A DNA stretch of 7,163 nucleotides. Origin: an uncultured Collinsella sp. Lineage in GTDB: Bacteria > Actinomycetota > Coriobacteriia > Coriobacteriales > Coriobacteriaceae. Below are positions 1 to 5,978 of the stretch, one piece after another (the first letter of the stretch is position 1; each line of letters starts with the position of its first letter). The notes under the pieces are model-generated. The model saw nothing but the letters and a program-made list of their open reading frames with translations. It searched no databases and was not told the origin of the DNA. Both the position numbers and the translations under genes were made by a program. The DNA is taken from NCBI GenBank assembly GCA_902482615.1, contig CABTAA010000081.1, positions 1-7,163 of the forward strand, in the 5' to 3' direction.

Positions 1-223
1 CGGCGGCAGCGTTCTGCTCGTTCACCACGTCATCGTCAAAGGTGCAGCGGCAATCGAGCTTGCCGCACTGACCACAGCCAATGCAGTCGCGAATGGGCTT
101 GGTGCCCAGCTGAAACACCTCGGTATCAATGCCTTCGGCATTGAGTTGCTCGGCGACCTCGGCGAGTGCGCGGGCGGTGTTGCCGTTTGCCTTGGGGCTG
201 CCATTGACCAAAAGAACCTTCAT
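1..223 (-). CDS. Flavodoxin-like NAD(P)H-dependent FMN reductase / iron-sulfur flavoprotein, N-terminal part
   Basis: Partial gene: it starts at 223 on the minus strand and runs off the left edge after about 74 codons. The N-terminus MKVLLVNGSPKANGNTAR is the first beta strand and FMN phosphate-binding loop of the flavodoxin-like FMN_red superfamily. A cysteine cluster follows at residues 47-60 (C47, C50, C53, C58, C60; CIGCGQCGKLDCRC). In this family such cysteines sit between strand 2 and the rest of the flavodoxin fold, and in some members they bind a 4Fe-4S cluster. Expected role: cytoplasmic FMN-dependent electron transfer or reduction of quinone-like or disulfide substrates. The substrate cannot be read from the fragment. 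The ATG at 223 has GAGGGA (complement of 231-236) about 7 nt upstream. It lies 74 nt downstream of the GGDEF gene and in the same direction, so it could be co-transcribed or have its own promoter. The family call is secure; Fe-S binding is inference. Confidence 0.85.
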   Translation of the reverse strand, partial: MKVLLVNGSPKANGNTARALAEVAEQLNAEGIDTEVFQLGTKPIRDCIGCGQCGKLDCRCTFDDDVVNEQNAAA

Positions 224-232
224 CACAAACTC

Positions 233-260
233 CCTCTGCTGTCGGTGACTTCTGCAGAGG
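233..260 (-). other. Inverted repeat overlapping the ribosome binding site of the flavodoxin-like gene
   Basis: On the minus strand CCTCTGC (260-254) and GCAGAGG (239-233) form a perfect 7-bp stem with a 14-nt loop. The 3' arm overlaps the GAGGGA ribosome binding site at 236-231. A -10-like GATAAT lies just upstream (266-261) with no clear -35. If transcription starts further upstream, the hairpin could mask the ribosome binding site. If it starts from this -10, the repeat would be mostly a DNA element. A chance occurrence is possible. Confidence 0.3.
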
Positions 261-297
261 ATTATCGCACGATGGGGGAGGCGGTGTGGGCGCGGCG

Positions 298-1827
298 CTA
301 ATCCAGTTTGGTGCCTGGCACCTGCACGGCTTTTCCGAGCAACGCTTTGAGCTCGTTCAAAATGGAAACGGGCTGACGGTCGACGCCGTCCAGATGGAGC
401 GTGGCCACGCGAATGGGTGGCTGATATTCAAATGGGCCAAAGAGCACGGGCGAACCCAGGAACCGCTCGATTTCCTCTGCAATCGCATCGGTTTCTTCGG
501 GATCAAAGTCGTCGAAAAGAGCCACGAACATCGGCCCCGTCGAGCGGAACATACGACCCTTACCGCGCGAGCATTCCACCAGACAGGCGGCACATTCTGC
601 CAAAACGCGGTCGCCCGCATCAAAGCCAAAGCGGGCATTGACCTGAGCGATATCGTCGATTTTGATGGCGATCAAACCAGCCTTGCGCGCCACGCGACGC
701 ATTTCGCCAATGGCGTTGACCAGGGCGTGAATATCGCCCAAGCCGGTCACGGAATCGGTCGTATCTGCCAAGCTTCGGTTGATGATAATGCCCACATACA
801 TACCGGGCTCGGTATCGGTGCCGTCCAAGCGGTAGCCCGTGCAGTCGCAAAGCACGTACGCTCCGGTGGCATCCATTACGCGATACTGCATGTAGTGGAA
901 GTGCCACGTGCCGTTTATCACCATGTCGAGCTCGACACGTACGTTGTCGCGGTCCTCGGGATGAACGCGGGCGAGCCACATGTCGAGTGAGTTAAAAGGG
1001 TGCTGGGAGGGCAGGTCAAAATCGCGCACGGCGTTAACCGACCATTGCGATTCTCCCGTATCGAGATTGAGGATAAACGGATAGCGCGTCTCGGAGCTCA
1101 TGGAGATCGCTTGGAACACCCGGTCGTTGCAGGGAAGCTGATCGACGATTGGACGTTGCGGCGCGTCATCGTCTTTCGGTTGCTGCACACGATGCATAAG
1201 CTTATAGCGATACATCTTGCGATCGGCATCCATTGTCATCTGGCGACGCGTGTCGCCAGCAAGTGGATCGACGCGCGAGCAGCCAAAGCTAAAGCTGCCG
1301 ATCATGGGCGCCTTGCCACCTGAGCTCGCCTCGATCAGCCTGGTACGTACCTGCTCCAAGCGCTGCTCGAGTTCAATCTCGTTTGCGGAGAGCGAGATGA
1401 GCACAAACTCGTCTCCACCGATACGGAACAGCATCTCATCGTGCTCCATGGTTTCGGAGAGCGTGCGGCAGATGCCCAGAATATAGCGATTGCCTTCGGC
1501 GTGGCCAAACCTATCATTGCAATGCTTGAGATGGTCGATGTCAATATAGGCGCAGGTGAAGGGGTCGCCTTTGCGCCAGAGTTGCTCGACGTGACGGTCG
1601 AATCCGTTGCGGTTGCCCAAGTTGGTGAGCGGATCGATATAGGCGTTGCGCTCAAGCAGCTGGCGCTCTTGTTGCAGGATGGCATGCGTCTTTTGCAGTT
1701 GCTCGCCAACGGCGCGTAGCCCAGCAGGCAGCGCGGCAACATCGAGTTCGGCGGTTGAGACGCCGTTCGCAAGTCGCTGAAGATAGGCAATAATCGATTG
1801 CTCGCCCAGGCGATACGACTCGTTCAT
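298..1827 (-). CDS. Diguanylate cyclase: GGDEF - PAS - degenerate GGDEF protein
   Basis: 509-residue predicted c-di-GMP synthase (2 GTP to c-di-GMP), with no membrane segment or signal peptide, so probably cytoplasmic. Residues 1-60 are a helical, HAMP-like or coiled linker. Residues 62-210 form a canonical GGDEF domain: DPLTNLGNR at 65-73, metal-binding IDID at 95-98, substrate Asn/Asp in HCND (102-105) and RIGGDEF at 135-141. The RxxD inhibitory site is missing; the corresponding residues 128-131 are EHDE. Residues 235-352 resemble a PAS_3 fold (RVHPEDR at 287-293, MQYRVMDATGAYVL, then YVGIIINRS). Residues 356-500 are a second GGDEF fold, opened by DSVTGLGD, whose signature has become TGPMF (430-434), so it is predicted inactive. 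ATG 1827 is chosen over the in-frame ATG at 1854 because GGAGGT (1841-1836) sits 8 nt upstream. It is a tandem paralogue of the larger upstream GGDEF-EAL gene. Cyclase activity is predicted, not shown. Confidence 0.93.
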   Translation of the reverse strand: MNESYRLGEQSIIAYLQRLANGVSTAELDVAALPAGLRAVGEQLQKTHAILQQERQLLERNAYIDPLTNLGNRNGFDRHVEQLWRKGDPFTCAYIDIDHLKHCNDRFGHAEGNRYILGICRTLSETMEHDEMLFRIGGDEFVLISLSANEIELEQRLEQVRTRLIEASSGGKAPMIGSFSFGCSRVDPLAGDTRRQMTMDADRKMYRYKLMHRVQQPKDDDAPQRPIVDQLPCNDRVFQAISMSSETRYPFILNLDTGESQWSVNAVRDFDLPSQHPFNSLDMWLARVHPEDRDNVRVELDMVINGTWHFHYMQYRVMDATGAYVLCDCTGYRLDGTDTEPGMYVGIIINRSLADTTDSVTGLGDIHALVNAIGEMRRVARKAGLIAIKIDDIAQVNARFGFDAGDRVLAECAACLVECSRGKGRMFRSTGPMFVALFDDFDPEETDAIAEEIERFLGSPVLFGPFEYQPPIRVATLHLDGVDRQPVSILNELKALLGKAVQVPGTKLD

Positions 1828-1835
1828 GATGGATA

Positions 1836-1841
1836 ACCTCC
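1836..1841 (-). promoter_or_regulatory. Shine-Dalgarno site fixing the start of the GGDEF-PAS gene
   Basis: The minus strand reads GGAGGT at 1841-1836, followed by 8 nt and then ATG at 1827. The longer in-frame start at 1854 would place this site inside the coding region and has no comparable site of its own. The start at 1827 is therefore preferred. Confidence 0.85.
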
Positions 1842-1862
1842 TTGGGCGGAACAACGGTTTGT

Positions 1863-1868
1863 ATCATA
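1863..1868 (-). promoter_or_regulatory. Possible -10 element (TATGAT) for the GGDEF-PAS gene
   Basis: The minus strand reads TATGAT at 1868-1863, a 5/6 match to TATAAT, about 35 nt before the start codon. At 17 nt upstream there is no good -35 hexamer; the sequence there is C-rich. The element overlaps the end of the 13-bp inverted repeat at 1866-1896. A protein bound to that repeat would cover the promoter, or would stand in for a missing -35 box. Weak evidence. Confidence 0.3.
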
Positions 1869-1896
1869 TCCCCAATTCGGTTTGAATTGGGGATAT
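1866..1896. repeat. Perfect 13-bp inverted repeat (operator or RNA hairpin) between the two c-di-GMP genes
   Basis: ATATCCCCAATTC (1866-1878) is followed by a 5-nt loop and its exact reverse complement GAATTGGGGATAT (1884-1896). A third copy of the half-site, ATATCCCC, occurs at 1917-1924. There is no T-run on either side, so it does not look like an ordinary intrinsic terminator, although it lies 58 nt after the stop codon of the GGDEF-EAL gene. It overlaps a possible -10 box and sits about 25 nt before the Shine-Dalgarno site of the GGDEF-PAS gene. An operator, or a regulatory hairpin in the leader or read-through RNA, is more likely. Confidence 0.75.
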
Positions 1897-1954
1897 AAGT
1901 TAGCTAATGGAGACAAATATCCCCTTCGACGGTGGCGTTTTGCGCGCGAGCGTA

Positions 1955-4672
1955 TCAGTTGTTATTGCCGCCATCGAGCAATGCCTCAAAATCCTTCGCC
2001 TGCATGGGGCGGTAGTAGAGGAAGCCCTGAGCGTAGCGGGCGCCCATTTGTCGTAGCATGTTCGCCTGCTCATTTGTCTCGACGCCTTCGACCACGACGG
2101 GCAGATGGAGCGACTGCGCCATTTCGAGCATCGATGAAATGATTTGCGTGCTGCGGCCTTGATCGCGGTCGGTGGGCACAAAGGTGCGGTCGAGCTTGAT
2201 GACGTCGACGTTGACGTTCTTGAGCATCGCGAGCGTGGACTGGCCGGTGCCAAAATCGTCCATGTAGGTCGAGAAGCCACGGGTGTGCAGATCCGCGGTC
2301 AGCTTATCCACGGCCTCGGACTCTCCGGTATAGGCGGTCTCGGTGATCTCGATGTGCATGAGTTCGGGCGGCAGGTTGTACTGGGCGGCGAGCGACCCCA
2401 TATGCTCGGCGACATCGCAGGCAAGAATGTCTACGCGCGACACATTGAGGGAAATCGGAACCACGCGAAGTCCTCGATTGAGGCGCTCGCGGAGCCACAT
2501 GGCGACGCCCTGCCAAACATATTTGTCGAGCGTCACTACAAAGCCGCTTTCCTCGAGTGCGGGGATAAACGTTGCGGGCGAAATGAGAGAGCCGTCCTTG
2601 TTAATCCAGCGGGTGAGTGCTTCGGCGCCAATAATCTCGCCGGTTTCCATATCGACCTGGGGCTGAAGATAGTACGTGATGCGACCATTTGACAGCGCGT
2701 ACTGGAATTCGGTCAGCGTGCGGTTGAACACGATTTCGCGCTTGTACTCCTCGGGGCAAAAAATGGCAATGCGCTCCTTAAAGTCGTTTTTTGCGCGCCG
2801 ATTGGTAAACATGGCCTTTGCCTGCGCATCGATGGTGATCTCCTCATTGGAATCGATGGGGTAAACGCCCATGGACGGCCAAAAACCTACGCCGCCATCA
2901 TACCTGGCTACTGCCTCGCGAACGCGGTTGTAGATTTGATGGACGGTGATGTGCTTAAAGGGGATGAGTACGCAAAAGTCATCTTGGCCCCAGTACCCTG
3001 CGACGCCCATGTCTGCATTCTCGATGTCCTTGAGGACCGTGCCCACATCGGCAAGCAGGCGGTCGCCTTCGGCCTGTCCATACCATTCGTTAAACAGGCG
3101 CATGTGGCCCATGTCGACCGTGGCGATGCACCAGGCGCCGTCGCGTCTTGCCTCGAGAAAAGCGTTGGCGCGCCGCATAAACTCGCTGGGTCGATAGAGA
3201 CCCGTGAGCGAGTCGATACGTTCGGCGATGGCGCTTTTGCGCTCAGCCTCGGGTATGGGGAGGCTGTCGTTGGGAACAAGCCCGCCGGCCGTGCGAAGGC
3301 GACGGTTGAGTTCGCCTAAAACGGCGGTCGCTTGATGGGTTAAGTGCTCGTAAAAGGCCGGGACGACAAGGCAGACGGGAGTAATGGTGTCGCCTGCGAT
3401 TCGAACAGGAGCGAAAACGGCCTCTTTAAGGTGGCGGGTCAGTTGCTCGAATGCCTCGTGGTCTAGGTCGTTGCTGAGCACGACGAACTGAACGCTTCGT
3501 GAACGGTAGACCCGGCTCCTGCCGCGAGTGATCGACAGCATACGGCCTGCGTATTTGGCAAGCATGTTGTCGACGGCCTCGGCCCCGTAGAGCTCGTTGA
3601 GCTTTGTCGTGCCACGAACGCGCACCGCTATAAGCCCTGTCTCGCAACGATCGCGGCGGCAGGCGTCGATGGCGTTGGCCAGCATGCGCCGCGTTCCGAG
3701 GCCGGTGGCGGCGTCGACGGTTTCGGCAAGTGAGTGGTTGACGAGCTCGCCGACATAGAGCGAGGGGACATTTCCGTCGCCGTCGATACGAAACCCGCGA
3801 GCACGGCAAAGGACGTAGTCGCCGACGGCGTTGCGCACACGATACTGCATGACGCGACGGTGCTTGGTGCCGTTGTAGACTTGGTCGATGTCGTTGATGC
3901 AGGCCTCAAGGTCGTCGGGATGGACGCGCGTTTTCCAGTAATCGCGACAGTTGTCTATGTGCTCCGAGGGAAGGCCAAGATCGCGCAAGGCACCTTGTGA
4001 CCAAAGGGTGCGATGTTTGTCCAAGTTCTCGATAAAGAAATATCGGCCCTCATTGAGCATCGAAAAGGCGTCAAAAATTCGATCGCTTATTTCGAAGTCG
4101 TCGGCGTGAACTTGCGTGATATTGCGTCGATCGAGGTGCATGGCATGACGTAGCTTGTAGTCGTACATGCGATGGTCGGCATCGAGCGTCATGCGATTGG
4201 AAGCTTCGCCCAGGGCGGGGTCGGCATGTGACACTCCGTAGCTAAACGAGTGGGGCATCTCGGAATCGTTGTTTTTGAGCAGAACCGTTCGGCAGTGTTT
4301 CAGACGTTCGGCGAGGTCGTCCTCGGTTGCAATCGTAGATAGGATGGCAAACTCGTCGCCGCCTATGCGAAACGCCGCTTCGCCCACCTTCATATACAGA
4401 TTAAGATAGAGACTTACCTGCAAGATATAGCGGTTGCCCTCGTCATGTCCAAAGACGTCGTTGCAGTGCTTGAGATTGTCGATATCGATGAACGCCATGG
4501 TAACGGGGGCGTCCTGCTCCCAGAGCTCCTCGAGGGAACGGGCAAAGCCGCCACGGTTGCCAAGCCCGGTAAGCTGGTCGGTAAAGGCGGTCCTGATCAG
4601 ATCCTCCTGCCGCTCGAGAAGGTCGCGGACGGTCTTTTCGAGCGTTTCGGTGTAATTGCTGACAGTTTCCAT
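1955..4672 (-). CDS. Bifunctional c-di-GMP protein: GGDEF - PAS - degenerate GGDEF - third GGDEF - EAL phosphodiesterase
   Basis: 905 residues, cytoplasmic, no membrane segment. Domains: a short helix (7-28). GGDEF 1 at 30-180 with DQLTGLGNR, IDID (62-65) and intact RIGGDEF (102-108), but no RxxD inhibitory site (KVGE instead). A PAS_3-like domain at 195-312 (RVHPDD, MQYRVRNAVGDYVL). GGDEF 2 at 316-460 is degenerate: RSVQF replaces the signature (392-396) and both metal aspartates are Arg. GGDEF 3 at 485-635 has DSLTGL, D520, N528 and GQDDF (562-566). The EAL domain at 656-900 keeps its expected catalytic residues: E684 in EAL, N743, E775, D805-D806 in DDFGTG, K826, E862 in EGVET and Q882. 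It should therefore hydrolyse c-di-GMP to pGpG, while GGDEF 1 may synthesise it. ATG 4672 is the only possible start, because an in-frame TAG lies two codons upstream; no Shine-Dalgarno site is visible. The first 312 residues match the downstream paralogue. The net direction of activity is unknown. Confidence 0.95.
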   Translation of the reverse strand: METVSNYTETLEKTVRDLLERQEDLIRTAFTDQLTGLGNRGGFARSLEELWEQDAPVTMAFIDIDNLKHCNDVFGHDEGNRYILQVSLYLNLYMKVGEAAFRIGGDEFAILSTIATEDDLAERLKHCRTVLLKNNDSEMPHSFSYGVSHADPALGEASNRMTLDADHRMYDYKLRHAMHLDRRNITQVHADDFEISDRIFDAFSMLNEGRYFFIENLDKHRTLWSQGALRDLGLPSEHIDNCRDYWKTRVHPDDLEACINDIDQVYNGTKHRRVMQYRVRNAVGDYVLCRARGFRIDGDGNVPSLYVGELVNHSLAETVDAATGLGTRRMLANAIDACRRDRCETGLIAVRVRGTTKLNELYGAEAVDNMLAKYAGRMLSITRGRSRVYRSRSVQFVVLSNDLDHEAFEQLTRHLKEAVFAPVRIAGDTITPVCLVVPAFYEHLTHQATAVLGELNRRLRTAGGLVPNDSLPIPEAERKSAIAERIDSLTGLYRPSEFMRRANAFLEARRDGAWCIATVDMGHMRLFNEWYGQAEGDRLLADVGTVLKDIENADMGVAGYWGQDDFCVLIPFKHITVHQIYNRVREAVARYDGGVGFWPSMGVYPIDSNEEITIDAQAKAMFTNRRAKNDFKERIAIFCPEEYKREIVFNRTLTEFQYALSNGRITYYLQPQVDMETGEIIGAEALTRWINKDGSLISPATFIPALEESGFVVTLDKYVWQGVAMWLRERLNRGLRVVPISLNVSRVDILACDVAEHMGSLAAQYNLPPELMHIEITETAYTGESEAVDKLTADLHTRGFSTYMDDFGTGQSTLAMLKNVNVDVIKLDRTFVPTDRDQGRSTQIISSMLEMAQSLHLPVVVEGVETNEQANMLRQMGARYAQGFLYYRPMQAKDFEALLDGGNNN

Positions 4673-4809
4673 GTTCTAAGTGGCTTTCTGAGGTCGGGGC
4701 GGATTGCGTCGGGCGAGCTCGTTGTGTACACGCGTCGTTGCTCAGCGCTTTGCATGTATCCAGGCCCCCGCCTTGCCGCGTTGTTGAGTTAATTTGCCGG
4801 CTAATGTTC

Positions 4810-4824
4810 GCTGTTGATAACAGC
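4810..4824. promoter_or_regulatory. Hyphenated palindrome GCTGTT-GAT-AACAGC, possible operator
   Basis: Two perfect 6-bp arms are separated by GAT. The size and symmetry fit a dimeric helix-turn-helix regulator site. It lies just downstream (for leftward transcription) of the TATAAT at 4855-4850, where a bound repressor could block the GGDEF-EAL gene. No regulator gene is present in the window, so the binding protein is unknown. Confidence 0.4.
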
Positions 4825-4842
4825 TGAGTAGTGTAAACAATA

Positions 4843-4866
4843 GTGCACAATTATATATGGGTGCAC
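4843..4866 (-). promoter_or_regulatory. Possible GGDEF-EAL gene promoter: TATAAT between two GTGCAC sites
   Basis: On the minus strand a perfect -10 hexamer, TATAAT, occurs at 4855-4850, between two copies of the palindrome GTGCAC (4843-4848 and 4861-4866, centres 18 bp apart). No good -35 hexamer is seen at 16-18 bp, so an activator may be needed or the match may be chance. Transcription from here would give a leader of about 170 nt. Confidence 0.35.
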
Positions 4867-4953
4867 ATGCTGTGGGCGGCTATTGTTCGACAAGCGGTAG
4901 CGCGACGATGCGATGTTCGATAAAAATGCGACTGGGACGATATATGTTGACGG

Positions 4954-4959
4954 GTATAC
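4954..4959 (+). promoter_or_regulatory. Possible -10 element (TATACT) of the patatin gene
   Basis: TATACT matches 5 of 6 consensus bases and lies 37 nt before the start codon, so transcription would begin near 4966 with a leader of about 30 nt. The -35 region (ACTGGG at 4931-4936, 17-bp spacing) is poor. An alternative is TTGACG at 4947-4952 with TGAATT at 4970-4975, which has a good -35 but a poor -10 and would give a very short leader. Confidence 0.4.
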
Positions 4960-4996
4960 TTGTCCCGTTTGAATTTGTGGGGACGGAGATGGTCGC

Positions 4997-5866
4997 ATGA
5001 CACAGTCAAATACGACGCGCACGGTGGGGCTGGCACTCGAGGGAGGCGGCTACCGCGGTATGTATACGGCGGGCGTGCTCGACGTTTGGATGGAGCACGG
5101 CTTAACTTGCGACCATATGGTGGGTGTCTCGGCGGGCGCGGCGTTTGGCTACAACTTTAAATCGCGCCAGATCGGCCGCGCCATTCGCTATAACAAGGCC
5201 TATTGTGCCGATAAGCGCTATGCGGGTGTAGCAAGCTGGCTGCGGACCGGCGATATGTTCAATGCCGATTTTGCCTATCACGAGGTGCCCATCGAGCGCG
5301 ATCCCATCGATTTGGAGACATATCGCGCCTGCCCCATGCGGTTTACGTGCGTGTGTACCGATATCGAGACGGGCAAGGCCGTCTACCACGACCTGCCCTA
5401 TGGCGATGAGCACGATATCGAGTGGATCCGGGCGTCATCGGCGATTCCCGTGGCGACGCGCCCTGTCGCCATTGAGGGCCGTAAGTACCTGGATGGCGGC
5501 GTGGCTGATTCTATTCCCAGCGCATGGCTGTTTGCGCAGGGGTATGACCGTAATATCGTGGTACTCACGCAGCCGGCGGGCTTTGTAAAGCAGCCCAACA
5601 GCGTGATGCCCATGCTGCGTCGCGTGTTCCGTCACTATCCGGAGTTTGTCGCAGCGCTCGAGCATCGGCATGAGGTCTACAATGCCACGCTCGATGACCT
5701 GGCACGTCGCGAGGCCGCCGGCGAAATCTTTGTGGTGCGGCCGAGCGAATCGGTGAAGGTGCCGTCGCTGTGTCGCGAGCCCGATGAACTTGAGCGCATC
5801 TACCAGATTGGTCGCCGCGATGCGGAGGCGACTTTGCCGACACTGGAGGCATATCTGGCAGGGTAG
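4997..5866 (+). CDS. Patatin-like phospholipase (YjjU/RssA type serine acyl hydrolase)
   Basis: 289-residue predicted lipid acyl hydrolase with a Ser-Asp catalytic dyad. The oxyanion-hole loop EGGGYRG is at residues 15-21. The nucleophile elbow GVSAG is at 43-47, with Ser45 as nucleophile. The DGG motif at 166-168 provides Asp166. All three patatin motifs are intact, so activity is expected; the actual substrate (phospholipid or other acyl ester) is unknown. There is no signal peptide or membrane segment, so it probably acts in the cytoplasm or at the inner membrane face. Residues after about 180 form the C-terminal tail common to YjjU-like bacterial patatins, rich in charged helices. The start is fixed by GGAG at 4985-4988, 8 nt before ATG. 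It is a single-gene unit, divergent from the GGDEF-EAL gene and convergent with thiE. A direct link with c-di-GMP signalling is not shown by anything other than the shared intergenic region. Confidence 0.92.
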   Translation: MTQSNTTRTVGLALEGGGYRGMYTAGVLDVWMEHGLTCDHMVGVSAGAAFGYNFKSRQIGRAIRYNKAYCADKRYAGVASWLRTGDMFNADFAYHEVPIERDPIDLETYRACPMRFTCVCTDIETGKAVYHDLPYGDEHDIEWIRASSAIPVATRPVAIEGRKYLDGGVADSIPSAWLFAQGYDRNIVVLTQPAGFVKQPNSVMPMLRRVFRHYPEFVAALEHRHEVYNATLDDLARREAAGEIFVVRPSESVKVPSLCREPDELERIYQIGRRDAEATLPTLEAYLAG

Positions 5867-5888
5867 AGGCTGCTGCCGCCATCTCGGC

Positions 5889-5934
5889 GGAAAGCGCATC
5901 CCGGAATGGAGATCCAAACTGGGATGCGCTTTCC
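5889..5934. terminator. Stem-loop between convergent patatin and thiE genes, probable bidirectional terminator
   Basis: GGAAAGCGCATCCC (5889-5902) pairs perfectly with GGGATGCGCTTTCC (5921-5934): 14 bp with an 18-nt loop, extendable by two further pairs inward. It lies 22 nt after the patatin stop and 44 nt after the thiE stop (read leftwards), the usual place for a shared terminator. No clear T-tract follows on either strand, so it may work as an RNA-stabilising or Rho-assisted end rather than a textbook intrinsic terminator. Confidence 0.65.
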
Positions 5935-5978
5935 ATTGCTGAAGATATGAGGCTGCGAATCAGTTGCTCGGCCTATGC

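Larger units (their letters stand above)
4673..4996. other. Divergent intergenic region with palindromic sites
   Basis: This 324-bp region separates the leftward GGDEF-EAL gene from the rightward patatin gene, and no gene is supported in it. The central part (about 4790-4980) is richer in A and T than its surroundings. It contains a hyphenated palindrome at 4810-4824, paired GTGCAC sites around a TATAAT at 4843-4866, an 8-bp palindrome GTGTACAC at 4724-4731, and the promoter candidates for the patatin gene. The leader of the GGDEF-EAL gene would be over 100 nt long if transcription begins near 4850. No c-di-GMP riboswitch was recognised in it. Confidence 0.7.

Noticed and set aside
286..990. 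Long plus-strand reading frame (234 codons) opposite the GGDEF-PAS gene
   Set aside because: It is antisense to a gene with clear domains and recognised motifs, has no recognisable family or ribosome binding site, and is the type of shadow frame expected in GC-rich coding DNA. The same applies to the plus-strand frame at 2144-2692.
1828..1854. Longer start for the GGDEF-PAS gene at 1854
   Set aside because: It would add MFRPRRLSI encoded across the ribosome binding site of the better start at 1827 and has no Shine-Dalgarno site of its own.
1866..1896. Simple intrinsic terminator of the GGDEF-EAL gene
   Set aside because: The stem is strong, but no run of T follows on either strand (GATACAAACC on the minus side, AAGTTAGCTA on the plus side), and it overlaps a possible promoter of the next gene.
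4443..4850. Minus-strand frame of 135 codons covering the leader and the start of the GGDEF-EAL gene
   Set aside because: Its second half is an out-of-frame reading of the GGDEF domain, rich in Arg and Pro, and its first part has no recognisable protein or ribosome binding site.
4673..4870. c-di-GMP riboswitch in the leader of the GGDEF-EAL gene
   Set aside because: I looked for the conserved GEMM-type core and tetraloop/receptor pattern and could not find it; the short palindromes there are better explained as DNA sites.
4997..5060. Signal peptide on the patatin-like protein
   Set aside because: The N-terminus MTQSNTTRTVGLALEGGGYRG runs directly into the catalytic oxyanion loop, leaving no hydrophobic export segment.
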